Shown: one piece after another, positions 1 through 10,329 of the stretch
Position numbering within the stretch: position 1 is the first letter of the stretch
How the letters are laid out: every line of letters starts with the position of its first letter
Assembly: GCF_003255815.1 (NCBI RefSeq)
Contig: NC_037670.1
Location: 29,992,981-30,056,980, forward strand
Reading direction: 5' to 3'
Source: Theropithecus gelada
Lineage: Eukaryota; Chordata; Mammalia; Primates; Cercopithecidae
Length of the DNA: 64,000 nucleotides
The notes under the pieces: generated by a model
The model's database searches: none
The model's input: only the letters and a program-made list of their open reading frames with translations
Told to the model about the DNA's origin: nothing
Translations under genes and position numbers: made by a program

Positions 1-114
1 GACAGGGTTTCCCCATGTTGGCCAGGCCAGTCTTGAACTCCTGACCTCAAATGATCTGCCTCCCTCAGCCTACCAAAGTGCCAGGATGACAGGTGTGAAC
101 CACCACGCCTGGCG
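1..114 (-). mobile_element. Alu SINE, partial (cut by window edge)
   Basis: The sequence reads as the reverse complement of an Alu: GACAGGGTTTCCCCATGTTG followed by GTGAACCACCACGCCTGGC at the Alu 5' end. The rest lies outside the window. Confidence 0.92.
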
Positions 115-775
115 GTGATTTTTATTTTTAAAGTGGAAATGCAATTAGGGGAAAGACTCAAGAGAAGAAACTGTGAAAGGCTTGAGTCATAAGCTGAGGA
201 GATGCCCTGGCAAGAAGCAGTCTCAAGTATAGATCTGAGTTATGGCTCTGGGGTTAAAATCAGAAGAAAGCCAGGGCCCAGGCACCCCAAGGAACACACT
301 GTGAAGCCAGGACTTGGAGAGGTAAGCAGGGCTATCACTCACAAATGCAGTCCCCAACGTGTGTCCCTGCAAAAATCCTTGAAGATTCTTGGGAGGTAAA
401 AACGAGGGGCCTTCCAGTAAAGGAACCAATTTGAAATTCTGAATATATCCCACAAAGTCAGATATATATCTGCACTCTTCGAGTTCATTTTATCTAAGTG
501 GTGCTTTGGTGTTTGCTGAGACTGAGAGGAGTAGAGTTGCAATGCTCACCCACGCTCATCCCACAGGTCTTGTGGGCACCCACTTTTCTGACTGCCTACC
601 TGGCCCTTTTCTAATAGTGCCTCCTGATTTCCCTTTGCAGAACCATCCTTCTACCTTCTCAGTCCACTGTTTGCAGTGTGGCTGATCCCATTCACTGGGT
701 CCTGAGCTGAGCGTACGACTCAGGAGACCAGTGTATTTTTGCCTCCAATATTTATGTATTTACTTATTTGGTTAT
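115..775. other. Intergenic stretch, nothing recognised
   Basis: No coding exon, RNA gene or clear repeat is visible. Short open frames on both strands lack recognisable similarity and read as chance. Confidence 0.5.
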
Positions 776-835
776 TTATTTTATTATTATTATTATTATC
801 ATTTTTATTATTATTATTATTATCATCATCATTAT
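776..835. repeat. (TTA)n-type simple repeat
   Basis: Runs of TTATTATTA with interspersed TCATCATC abut the tail side of the next minus-strand Alu. This is the usual way an Alu poly(A) tail degenerates into a microsatellite. Confidence 0.85.
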
Positions 836-1121
836 TTGGTTGCAAAGTCTCACTCTGTTACCCAGGCTGGAGTGCAGTGGCACAATGTCTGCTCACTGCA
901 ACCTCTGCCTCCCAGGTTCAAGCGATTCTCCTGCCTCAGCCTCCCTGTTGCTGAGATTACAGGCACGTGCCACCCTGCCTGGCTAATTTTTGTATTTTTG
1001 CTAGAGACAGGGTTTCGCCATGTTGGCCAGGCTGGTCTCGAACTCCTGAGCTCAAGCGATCTGCCCGTCTTGGCCTTCCAAATTTCTGGGATTACAGGCC
1101 TGAGCCACTGCGCCCAGCCAT
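836..1121 (-). mobile_element. Alu SINE, near full length
   Basis: Reverse-complement Alu from AGTCTCACTCTGTTACCCAG to GAGCCACTGCGCCCAGCC. Both arms are present. Confidence 0.93.
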
Positions 1122-1215
1122 ATTTATTTATTTATTAGAGAGGGGGTCTTGTTCTGTCATCTAGGCTGGAGTGTGTAGTGATATAATCATAACTCACTGC
1201 AGCCTCAAATGGCCT
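1122..1215 (-). mobile_element. Partial old Alu/FLAM-like monomer
   Basis: A TATTTATTTATTTATTAGAG linker is followed by GGTCTTGTTCTGTCATCTAGGC and ACTCACTGCAGCCTCAAATG, an old Alu arm read in reverse. It breaks off about 1215. Confidence 0.7.
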
Positions 1216-1483
1216 AAGATTTCAAAGCCCAGTGAAATCACAGCTCACGAGGGGTACTTGAGGGAAACTAGGGGAGGAAGGTTTAAGACACAGTCTCTAG
1301 CAGAATTGGCTGTCATGAACCCGTGGAGTAAGAATTGGGGTTAGGTCGTGAGAAGAACAGGTGCCTTTTCATATCATCCCTCCCTCTGTCAGTCACCCTA
1401 GGCAAGAAGCTATCCAGAGAGACGCCGAGGCCAGGGACTGAGTGTGCTCACACACCTTGCCCTGAACCTGCACTTGTGTCCCT

Positions 1484-1547
1484 ATTTCTGCCTGTGCTGC
1501 CATAACAGATACCACAACAGGGTGGCTTAAACAACACCGAATTCTCA
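1484..1547 (-). mobile_element. MaLR/MLT1-like LTR scrap
   Basis: The words GTGCTGCCATAACAGATACC and GGTGGCTTAAACAACA resemble the end of MLT1-type LTRs (compare 59585). It is cut by the Alu that follows. Confidence 0.5.
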
Positions 1548-1752
1548 GACTCAAGTGATCCTTGTGCTTCAGCCTCCCGAGTAGCTGGGACTATAGGTGC
1601 GCACCATCATGTCCAACTAATTTATTTTATTTGTAGAGATTATGTCTCATGATGTTGGCTGGGCTGGTCTTGAACTCCTGGCTTCCCACAATCCTCCTAC
1701 CTTGGCCTCCCAAAGTGCTGGGGTTACAGGTATGAGCCACCACACCCAGCAG
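1548..1752 (-). mobile_element. Old Alu (AluJ-like), truncated
   Basis: Diverged reverse-complement Alu, from CTCAAGTGATCC to GAGCCACCACACCCAGC. The tail-side half-arm is missing. Confidence 0.85.
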
Positions 1753-2240
1753 CCTGGTGCTATTTAAAAAGAGTTTTTTGGGTTTTTTGTTTGTTTGTTT
1801 GTTTTCTTGAGAGGTTGCTCAGCTGATAGAAAGTAAACCTGGATCTACTAGTGACCATCTTGTCCCCAGAAGGAGTGATCTTGTCTGGGAATAAAGCCCA
1901 CAAATGAGAAAGAATAACTGAAAGATGGAAAGACATTTCTGATAACCTTTTTTTTGAGTAGCTGGATCAAGCCATGCCTGAAATCCTTCCTTAATTTTTC
2001 AAATAAGTGAGCAGTTTCTTTTTTTTTTTTACTCAAGTCAGTCTTAATTGGATTTCTATAGCTAGCAGTTAAAAGAGTTTGAGTACACTGTCATTTGGTA
2101 AACTATGTTTTTTCATTCATTCAATGAAATTTGTTGAGTCCTTGCTATGTGCTAGGCACTGTGTGGGAAATTGAGAATATAAAGCCCAAAAACTGTTCTC
2201 TCAAGGTGTTTACCCCAGTGAAAGAGAACCTTGAACGGTA
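1753..2240. other. Intergenic DNA with an L2-like fragment
   Basis: Positions about 2125-2225 (TTGAGTCCTTGCTATGTGCTAGGCACTG) look like the 3' end of an ancient L2/MIR-type element on the minus strand. The remainder is unrecognised. Confidence 0.45.
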
Positions 2241-2545
2241 CAGCCAAATGCAGTGGCTCATGCTTATAATCCCAGCACTTTGGGAGGCCGAGGCGGGCGG
2301 ATCATCCTGAGGTCAGGAGTTCAAGACCAGCCTGGCCAACATGGCAAAACCCCATTTTTACTATAAATACAAAAATTAGTCGGGCATGGTGGTGCGTGCC
2401 TGTAATCTCAGCTACTTAGGAGACTGAGACAAGACAATTGCTGGAACCCAGGAGGCAGAGCTTGCAGTGAGCTGAGACTGTACCACTGAACTCCAGCCCG
2501 GGCAACAGATCAAGACTCCATCTCAAAAAAGAAAAAAGAAACTCA
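2241..2545 (+). mobile_element. Alu SINE, full length
   Basis: Forward Alu from CCAAATGCAGTGGCTCATGC through both arms to an A-rich tail with GAAAAAAG interruptions. Confidence 0.93.
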
Positions 2546-2657
2546 TGGTAGACTGAAGGAGGAAAATATCCAACTGGCATCTCTGTGGCGGCTCCCATAA
2601 ACGGGTTACCAGGGTATTTGCCCCACTCGGTGCCCTCTTAGTGAGCCTTCCCCCTGG

Positions 2658-2719
2658 GCATGTGTTCTTGTTCTGGCATTGGGACTTCCTGATATCCAGG
2701 AAGGACCATCCTGAGGTCC
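2658..2719 (+). repeat. Left arm of a diverged inverted repeat
   Basis: This 62-bp arm (GCATGTGTTCTTGTTCTGG ... ACCATCCTGAGGTCC) is the reverse complement of 3090-3155 with a few substitutions and small gaps. I know no repeat family for it. Confidence 0.8.
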
Positions 2720-3089
2720 AGCCAGGGCCTTACTGTTGGGAAGTTGCTCACAAATTCTTCTGGGAACTTCTTGTCCCACATGTTCCAGCAAACCAATATC
2801 CTTTTCTCTTCTGATCTCTTTTCCTCCTCCACGGCTGCCCCTGAACAGGACTGGCACCTGAAAGAGGGAGGCAGGCACTTTTCTCAGTAAGTCTGGGCTG
2901 ATGAATAGACCTCTCCCCTCTCTTTCCTTTTAAGGCTAGGGTCAGGGTGGGCCAACGGTATTGACGGCATTCCTGGTTCTGGGATGACAGGGTTACTGGG
3001 ACACGAAGTCCCAGAGGCCTCCAGTGGAATCTGGGACAGCTGATTGTCTAAAATTATCTTGTAATTAATAAATTATTCACCGTTCCTCA
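2720..3089. other. Spacer between inverted-repeat arms
   Basis: This 370-bp stretch has no recognised content. The open frames on the minus strand here lack any known similarity. Confidence 0.5.
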
Positions 3090-3155
3090 GGACCTCAGGA
3101 TGGTCCCTGCCTCCTGGACATCAGGAAGCCCAAAGACCAGAACAAGAACACATGC
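3090..3155 (-). repeat. Right arm of the inverted repeat
   Basis: Starts GGACCTCAGGATGGTCC and ends AACAAGAACACATGC. It pairs with 2658-2719 in inverse orientation. Confidence 0.8.
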
Positions 3156-3785
3156 TCACTAAGCGCGGTAGACACACCCACATTCTAACACTGCTTAAGA
3201 CTGTTAAGCCTCTTGTACAGGGAGAACACTTGTTCTCCACGTTTCTCAAAGCTCTTTCTTTCATGACAAAATGCACCTGTTAATAAATCCTTTAAGAAAA
3301 TCCTGTGCCAACTTCAAAATAGACACAAAGCTCTATAAAGCGCCTTATCCAGTCCCCCACGTCGAATCTCTCTCTCTCTGCTGTGTTCTCATAGCAGCCT
3401 GTATGTTCAGTACAGCGCTTCTCAGTTCAGCCTTATTTGTCTTCTCCTTTGAGGATAAATCCTGGAGGATAGGATCCAGGTCTTTTGTATCTTTGTTTCT
3501 TCTGCTTGGCCTAAGCCAGGGCTTGGCACATGGCCTAGGCTGGGTCCTGCCCAACTCCTGCATTTGCCCCCTCCTCCCACTTCTTCCCCACTGCTACAGC
3601 CTCTCCGTCCTCACATGCAGGACTGGCCTGGCTTTGGGCTCTGATGCCCAGCCCATTGGAAGCAGAAGGAATTTCGTTAGGACATAAGTTCTATGAGGAC
3701 TGGGCCCTGGGTTGTCTTGTTCTGAGTTGTAACCTAATGGCTAGCAGAGGGCGTGCCACCTAGTAATCTTCCAATAAGCATTAGT
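3156..3785. other. Intergenic stretch, nothing recognised
   Basis: No exon or repeat is recognised. A short CT run lies at about 3367-3381. Confidence 0.45.
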
Positions 3786-3897
3786 TGAAGGAAGGAAGGA
3801 AGGAAGGAAGGAAGGAAGGAAGGAAGGAAGGAAGGAAGGAAGGAAGGGAGGGAGGGAGGGAGGGAGGGAGGGAGGGAGGGAGGAAAGGAGGGAGGGA
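3786..3897 (+). repeat. (GGAA)n then (GGGA)n microsatellite
   Basis: Pure GAAG units run to about 3846, then GGGA units to about 3882, then a degenerate AGGAAAGGAGGGAGGG end. The GGGA half has many spaced G-triplets, so a G-quadruplex on the + strand is possible. Confidence 0.97.
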
Positions 3898-5332
3898 TAA
3901 ATGCATGAATACAGTCAGAATTGCTGTGAATCAATGTCTTGCCCTCTGTTCAAGTTTATGCGGCAGAGCTTACTTCTATCCTCCTGGCATTCCAGTCATG
4001 GGGTTGTGGCTTGTGCCTCCTGCCTGTCTACCTGATCCCTGACATTTTTAGCTTTGATTCCTTTGGATTTCTAATTGCCCTGTGGCCTCGTCTTACACCC
4101 TAATTGCTGCTTGTCTGCCTAGCCTCTTCCCTGCTGTCACCATACTCTTTGGACACATGTTGAGATCCTCAGACTGACCCTTCCATCTGTTGCTCCCTGA
4201 CCCTTAGTGTAGTGGCCCTGCCAGTAGCTCTGGGCCCTCCCACTCAGAGGTCTCATGCCCAGTATCCCACCACACCCATGGAACTCAGCAAATGGAGATG
4301 GACTGAATTGTATTGTTTGGTTTCTCTCTTCAGTCATTGAGGGAATGCGATTACTTTCGTCAAACTGAAATGTGGTACACTCTGCCATGATGCTCATCTC
4401 ATTCCAATCACACCACAAAGGAGGACCCTGCATCTGTCATATGCCAGACACTGTAGGGCTTTTCCTCCAAAACTGGACATTGGTGTTGCTCTTTAAATTA
4501 CCCATGCATCCCTACCTTATCTAGATTTTTTAGAAGTTCCTATATATGGTTTTGTTTTGGAGCCCTGCAATTGACAAGATCAGTTCGTAAATTTCTTCTG
4601 GCATAAGAGTAGCTAAATCAAAATAATTGTGATTAATCAGTGGGAGATCAGTCTTTTTGTTGTCTATTACCACAGTTACTTAGGTACATTAGGTAGGAGG
4701 CCCTGAAAAGGATGAATGGACCTACAAACAGATTAATACGGTGGGGATGGAAGGCATGTTTATCTACTTAGAAATTAAAGCTTACCATTAACTAAATGCT
4801 TCATTGGTATTCATGCTATGTTGTGTAATAGGTAGTGCTTGGATAGCTGAATCCAACAAAGAAGTGTTTGTCTCCTGAATTCCAGGAAGTCAGATATTGA
4901 GGGGGAGGAAAGCATGTGCATGTTCAGGTGTTTGTGGGCACTTGATACTAGTAATTGGATGTTTGGAGAATGTGCTCTCTCAACTCCAAATCCCTGCCCG
5001 TAGATAGGATGCGGTAGGTCTCCTCTCTGGCATCCGCTCTGGCATTGCTCTGGCTGTGTTGTTGACATGCTGGTCTCACTGTCAGCCGACATCACTGGGA
5101 GTTTTACACCTCAGATGAGCAGAGCTCAAAGGTTTGGCTGCTGTCTCTGGATAAGGTGCTGAGAAAAGAGCTTTCCCAGTGCCTGGGCTGCAAGTGTTGC
5201 CTGCGGCTCAAGAAACAGTTACTAGAACAGTGAGAAAGAAATGTTTACAACTTGTTTTTTTCTGGGGTTCCTTTTCCACAAACTGTGTATTTCAAATGAA
5301 CGGTTGTGATAAAGCTGCCTGTTTTCTTTCAG
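3898..5332. other. Intergenic or upstream-intron DNA of EPCIP
   Basis: No repeat or exon is recognised. The stretch ends at a good splice acceptor (GTTTTCTTTCAG, ending 5332), so at least its 3' part is probably the last intron of EPCIP. Its 5' untranslated exons were not found. Confidence 0.5.
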
Positions 5333-5396
5333 GTGAGTTCCAACAAATTGGTTCACAAAGGTGGGGGATAAACACACTGGCCCACGCTGGGCAAGC
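5333..5396 (+). other. EPCIP: EPCIP 5' untranslated part of coding exon
   Basis: It starts directly after a pyrimidine-rich tract and CAG at 5330-5332. It contains one upstream in-frame ATG at 5361 in a weaker context, 12 codons before the chosen start. Confidence 0.65.
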
Positions 5397-6056
5397 ATGG
5401 CACCACCTCGCAGGCACTGTCTCCTTCTGATCAGCGCTCTGGGCGTCTTTGCACTTAACTGCTTCACCAGAGGTCAGAAGAACAGCACGCTCATCTTCAC
5501 AAAGGAAAACACCATTCGGAACTGCAGCTGTTCTGCGGACATCCGGGATTGTGACTACAGTTTGGCCAACCTGATGTGCAGCTGTAAAACTGTCCTGCCC
5601 CTTGCGGTGGGGCGAACCAGCTACAATGGCCATCTGACCATCTGGTTCACGGACACATCTGCACTGGGCCGCCTGCTGAACTTCACGCTGGTCCAAGACC
5701 TGAAGCTTTCCCTGTGCAGCGCCAACACTCTCCCCACTGAATACCTGGCTATCTGTGGTCTGCAGAGGCTGCGCATCAACATGGAGGCCAAGCATCCCTT
5801 CCCAGAGCAGAGCCTACTCATCCATAGTGCTGGGGACAGTGACTCCAGAGAGAAGCCCATGTGGTTACACAAAGGCTGGCAGCCATGTATGTATATCTCA
5901 TTCTTAGATATGGCTCTTTTCAACAGGGACTCATCCTTAAAATCATATAGTATTGAAAACGTTACCAGCATTGCCAACAACTTTCCTGACTTTTCTTATT
6001 TTAAAACCTTCCCAATGCCAAGCCACAAAAGCTATGTTGTCACATTTATTTACTAA
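5397..6056 (+). CDS. EPCIP: EPCIP (C21orf62) secreted glycoprotein, whole coding exon
   Basis: A single open frame of 219 codons plus stop. I recognise it as the primate orthologue of human C21orf62 (now EPCIP, exosomal polycystin-1-interacting protein), also 219 aa. The function is poorly known; a secreted or vesicle-associated role is inferred from family naming. Residues 8-20 (CLLLISALGVFAL) after two arginines form a signal-peptide core. N-glycosylation sequons follow at N29 (NST), N42 (NCS), N95 (NFT) and an NVT near residue 190. A Cys cluster (C43, C45, C52, C61, C63) suggests disulphides. No other membrane segment is evident. The ATG at 5397 has A at -3 and G at +4. The frame is open upstream to 5361, but the acceptor at 5331-5332 and the known protein start favour 5397. 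The whole CDS lies in one exon beginning at 5333. Confidence 0.95.
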   Translation: MAPPRRHCLLLISALGVFALNCFTRGQKNSTLIFTKENTIRNCSCSADIRDCDYSLANLMCSCKTVLPLAVGRTSYNGHLTIWFTDTSALGRLLNFTLVQDLKLSLCSANTLPTEYLAICGLQRLRINMEAKHPFPEQSLLIHSAGDSDSREKPMWLHKGWQPCMYISFLDMALFNRDSSLKSYSIENVTSIANNFPDFSYFKTFPMPSHKSYVVTFIY

Positions 6057-6561
6057 CATAATAACTGCGTCCAGCTGCCTGGAACTTTGGCAAATGATGG
6101 ATAATTTGCAGAAGGAATCTGGAAATAAGGCCATGAGATAGGTATCCCTACCCACAACTGTGCCTCTCTCTGCAGGCTCCATTTGCAACACAGCCACACA
6201 CACCAATAACCAGCTCTCTGTTCTGCTCTGTGCCCAACTGCCAGCGCACTTTTGAAAAACAAAAGAAAAAGAAACCCGAAAACCAACTTGATTCCGTCCA
6301 GGGACATGTCTTGGGAGGCAGCTAGGCTTGGTCTCTGCAACTAGGAGCCTGTAGGGAAACATCCCGTCAGAAATGGAGAAAACAATACACCCTAGAGACT
6401 GATTAGTGGAGCTCCTCCTAGGAGGTGACCCCCAAGAAACATATCCTCTTTCAAAATACTGCCTTAATTTTTTTCTGTTTCATTTTGTGAAATTGCTTGG
6501 AATTCCTCTAAGTAGAAAATAATTGATTTCAGAGGTCTTGGGACTGTGAGTTTTATAAAAT
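6057..6561 (+). other. EPCIP: Probable EPCIP 3' untranslated region
   Basis: The stretch follows the TAA stop. No AATAAA occurs before the Alu at 6562, so the UTR either uses a variant signal or runs through the Alu; the next AATAAA seen is at 7363. The true end is not determined. Confidence 0.5.
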
Positions 6562-6872
6562 GGCCGGGCGCAGTGGCTCACACCTGTAATCCCAGCACTT
6601 TGGGAGGCCGAGGCAGGCGGATCACCTGAGGTCGGGAGTTTGAGACCAGCCTGACCAACATGGAGAAACCTTGTCTCTACTAAAAATACAAAATAAGCCA
6701 GGCATGGTGGCACATGCCTGTAATCCCAGATACTCCGGAGGCTGAGGCAGGAGAATCACTTGGACCTGGGAGGCGGAGGTTGCAGTGAGCCAAGATTGCG
6801 CCATTGCACACCAGCCTGGGCAACAAGAGCGAAACTATCTAAAAAAAAAAGAAAAAAAAAAAAAAAAAAAAT
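6562..6872 (+). mobile_element. Alu SINE (AluS-like), full length
   Basis: Forward Alu from GGCCGGGCGCAGTGGCTCAC to a long A tail interrupted by one G. It may lie in the EPCIP 3' UTR. Confidence 0.95.
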
Positions 6873-7991
6873 CCACTGCAATTATGATACAAATGTCTAA
6901 ACCTGGAGTGGAATGAATTTGAAACATTATTGCATTCATGATGCCATAATGATAAGAAATAGTCCATGACTTAACAGGATGTCCTGGGGCTAATGACTTT
7001 AGATCACATACATCACTTTTTTTTTTTTCCTCTTAACCTTAACATAGAGTAACTGAAATAACCTGCAATTTCTACATTTGCTTAATTGGTGGGGGACTTA
7101 GCCATTCAGGCTAATTAGCATGAGTCCATGTCAGTGTTTAAATTAGGCCAAAACAAAGACCAAAGTATTAATTTTAATAGAAAAATGTGACCTCATTACT
7201 GACATTGTACTTCAGATAATGTTAAAGTGATAGAAAAAGATAAGGAAAGGGGGGAAAAGGAGGAGAAAGCAAAGCAAGAAAAGACAAGTGAAAAGATTAG
7301 TAATATATTCACTGTCATTAGTTACTGAAAATATAACAAATTGAATTTTAATAATTTTTATTAATAAAGTATAAAATTAAATGATGTTAGAAAGTATATG
7401 CCTCCTATAAATATCTTCCATTTGGTAGCTTTTAATAGTTTCAAAGCCCTTTCACATACGTTTTAAGTGAGTCTTTTGAGAAATACTTGTGAGTTAATGA
7501 GACTTAAATCAATAGAAAAGGAAAACTAATTTAGTTATAAATCAAGCCTGAGGTTTCAGATTTCTGGACTAAAAATATGGTTCAGTTTGTGCTGCTGTGG
7601 GATGAAGAATGGGCAGAGAAAATCCACAGCACAGGCATGGGGATAAATGGCATTTGGCACTTAGCTGCAGGGTTTGGGGGACAACAGGGAGTGGTGGGAT
7701 GGTGGTTAAGTAAGGGTGCATGCCCCACCTGAAGCTCTATAGTGGCTCAGCTCCCACTGAGTGCTGCCATGGGAAAATCTGATGGGGCCAGATCTGATCC
7801 TTCAAGAGAATGAGGTATTCCAGGTTGTTATGTGAATTCTCACAATTTGTAAATGTGGCATGCCATTCAGCATTTTTGTCTGTTTGTTTTAATTAATATC
7901 ATGTGGGTCAAACAAACTATGTCAATGGTACCTATCTGGCCTGGGGCTAGTAGCTTGTTGCCTTCAGCCAGTGGTGTGCTAATAAAAGTTT
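6873..7991. other. AT-rich intergenic stretch, nothing certain
   Basis: No exon is recognised. A candidate AATAAA lies at 7363-7368. Around 7790-7960 some words (GTGGGTCAAACAAACTATG) hint at an old hAT-type element, too diverged to name. Confidence 0.4.
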
Positions 7992-8178
7992 AACCACCAG
8001 CTCTCCAACAGAAAAGGGAGGTGGGCTGCTCTGCCTGTGAAGTAGCCATGCTTTCATTCCTTTACTTTCTTAATAAACTTGCTTTCACTTTACTCTATGG
8101 ACTCGCCTTGAATTCTTTCTTATGTGAGATCCAAGAACCCTCTCTTGGGGTCTGGTTTAGGACTGCTTTCTGGTAACA
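7992..8178 (+). mobile_element. ERV class I LTR, R-U5 part only
   Basis: This is the 3' half of a retroviral LTR: AATAAA at 8072-8077, the words CTTTCACTTTACTCTATGGA and CCAAGAACCCTCTCTTGG, and a TGGTAACA end at 8178. It most resembles the LTR10/HERV-I type from memory. The U3 part is absent on the left. A primer-binding-site-like TGGCAACCACAAAGGGG follows at 8186. Confidence 0.75.
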
Positions 8179-8577
8179 TCTTTATGGCAACCACAAAGGG
8201 GTGATACTAAGGAGACCCCTGACCCAAAGGAAATAGAACAACACTGACTGGCCGACTTTGGAGTCAAGGAAACTTTTCTTTTGAGCTATTGACAGCTTTC
8301 AACAATTGAGTAAATTATGCTCCTGTGAACAAAATGTGAAGCATGTTTGTTTCTCTCTACCTAATTTCTCCAAAATCTGGAAACTAGTTATATTGCCTTT
8401 AGTCAGAGTTATGAATGGCCCTCACCATACTGAGACTTTCTCTGACTGAACTCCTCTCTACCCTGGATCTGAGACCCTAATAGTTAGGCAGGAATATCAT
8501 CGCCCCATTCAGCCTCCAGAAGTTACAAAAGATGGACCTTCATCTCTCTACAACCCTTAGGATTAAGGGTTCTCTTA
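8179..8577 (+). mobile_element. ERV internal remnant, heavily deleted
   Basis: About 400 bp lie between the LTR end and the polypurine tract, where a provirus would have several kilobases. No gag, pol or env frame survives; stops occur in every frame. It cannot encode a viral protein. Confidence 0.7.
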
Positions 8578-8595
8578 TAAAAGGGATGGGGGAAA
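8578..8595 (+). mobile_element. ERV polypurine tract
   Basis: AAAAGGGATGGGGGAAA sits directly before the TGTCAG start of the second LTR part, the expected place for the plus-strand primer. Confidence 0.75.
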
Positions 8596-9025
8596 TGTCA
8601 GAGGCGTTTAAACCAGAGCGACTCCACCTTGTATAGAGGCTGGGTAAAATAAGGCTGAGGCCTGCTGGCCTGCATTCCCAGCAGGTTAGGCATTCTTACT
8701 TATAGGATAAGATAGGAGGTCGGCACAAAATGCAGGTCATAAAGACCTTGCTGATAAAACAGGTTGCAGTAAAGAAGCCAAAACTCACCAAAAGCAAGAT
8801 GGAGATGAGAGTGACCTCTGGTCACCCTCACTGCTACACTCCAAACAGCACCATGACAGTTTACAAATGCCATGGCAACATCAGAAAGTTACCCTATATG
8901 GTCTAAAAGGGGAGGAGCCCTCAGCTCTGGGAATTGCCCACCCCTACTCCTTTCCGAAAAACTCATGAATAATCCATCCCTTGTTTAGTATATAACTAAG
9001 AAATCATCATAAAAATGGGCAACCA
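8596..9025 (+). mobile_element. ERV class I LTR, U3 part only
   Basis: It begins TGTCAGAGGCGTTTAAACC and carries a TATATAA box at 8989-8995. It stops at GGGCAACCA (9025), about 30 bp after the TATA box, that is near the U3/R border. R and U5 are missing. It is the complement of the part seen at 7992-8178. Confidence 0.75.
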
Positions 9026-9865
9026 TTTGACAAATATCATACCCAAGACAAATATCATAATGTTAAATTAGATAGTATTAAAGTGGAAAACAAAGAGACT
9101 AACAATCTAATAGAAAAACAATGAAATAAGCATGCAATTCACTTTAAGATGAAAACAAGTAGCCAATAACTGAACAAAAAAAAATTACCTCTACAAGAGA
9201 AATGCAATAGGAAACTAATATTTCATCCACTAGATTGGCAAAAAGTAAAGTTATTTGATATTCCATTTTGTCGTGCCTGTAGGCAAACAGATAGTCTCTA
9301 TTTAAGAGAATAAACTGGTAAAATCACTTTGAGTACTATTTAGTAATGTGTCTTAAAATTTACACAAGCTAGAAAATAACAATTATATTTTTGTATATCT
9401 ACATAGAGTAGCACCACACACACAGATACACATATGTCAGTTAGTAAAAATTCATTTAGCTCTTCACTTAATATAAATGCACTTCTCTGTATGCATTCTA
9501 TACTTCAATAACAATTTTTTAAAAAGAAAAGAATGAATAGTATGACTAACATTCATGTAATTATCATCCAGAATTGACAAATATGAACATTTTGCCACAT
9601 TTATTTTAAGATTTTTTTGTGAAAGAAATAAAACACTATTAGCTTTTAAAAATGCAAAGAAATTATAAACTTTAGTAGGTTTGTTGGTGGTGATAATATT
9701 GGTACAACAATTCTAAAACCACTTTATAGGATTGTGCAAAAAAGTAAATACATTGAAGTTTTTGGGGGTCCATCCAGAGTTGTAATGGTAGGAAATATGA
9801 AGTGAGGGAAGAAGCAGCCGCCTGGGATGTTGGATTGGAATTAAAGGTATCAGTGCAAACTCATG
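9026..9865 (+). mobile_element. Old L1-like 3' sequence (tentative)
   Basis: Words such as GAGAAATGCAATAGGAAAC and CCACTAGATTGGCAAAAAGT resemble the 3' end of ORF2 of old L1M/HAL1 elements. Boundaries are vague, and the part after about 9550 is unrecognised. Confidence 0.4.
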
Positions 9866-10175
9866 ACTTATTTATTTATTTATTTATTTAAAATTTTTTT
9901 ATTGAGACAGGGTATTGCTCTGTTGCCCAGCCTGGGGTGCAGTGGTGTGCTAATAGTTCACTGCAGTCTCAACCTCCTGGGCTCAAGCCATCCTCCCACG
10001 TCAGCCTCCCAAGTAGCTGGGACTACAGGTGCATGCCGTTATACCTGGCTAATTTTTTAAATTATTTGTAGAGACAAAGTCTCACTACATTGTCCAGGCA
10101 GGTCTCAAACTCGTAGGATCAAGCAATCCTCCCTTATTGTGCTGGGATTACAGGTGTGAGCCAGTACACCTGACC
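9866..10175 (-). mobile_element. Old Alu (AluJ-like), full length
   Basis: Reverse-complement Alu with a TTTATTTATTTATT tail side and many old-subfamily differences (AGTTCACTGCAGTCTCAACC). It ends GAGCCAGTACACCTGACC. Confidence 0.9.
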
Positions 10176-10302
10176 GAACTCATGCTTTTTAAGACGTATG
10201 TCTTAGCTTTATCCTCTGAGAAAGCCTAGAAGCAATGACACCCCTGTGGCAAAGAACACACCTGATACCTAAATTGTGGTTTCTCAACATCATTCCCCAC
10301 TA

Positions 10303-10329
10303 AAACAAACAAACAAACAAACAAACAAA
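10303..10329. repeat. (CAAA)n microsatellite
   Basis: About six to seven CAAA units. Confidence 0.9.

Noticed and set aside
731..1164. Overlapping frames with LECSGT / WPGWS-type peptides (also at many other sites)
   Set aside because: Translations of Alu sequence in either strand.
3734..4042. Frames of repeated PSFLPSFLP and KEGRKEGR
   Set aside because: Read-through of the GGAA/GGGA microsatellite.
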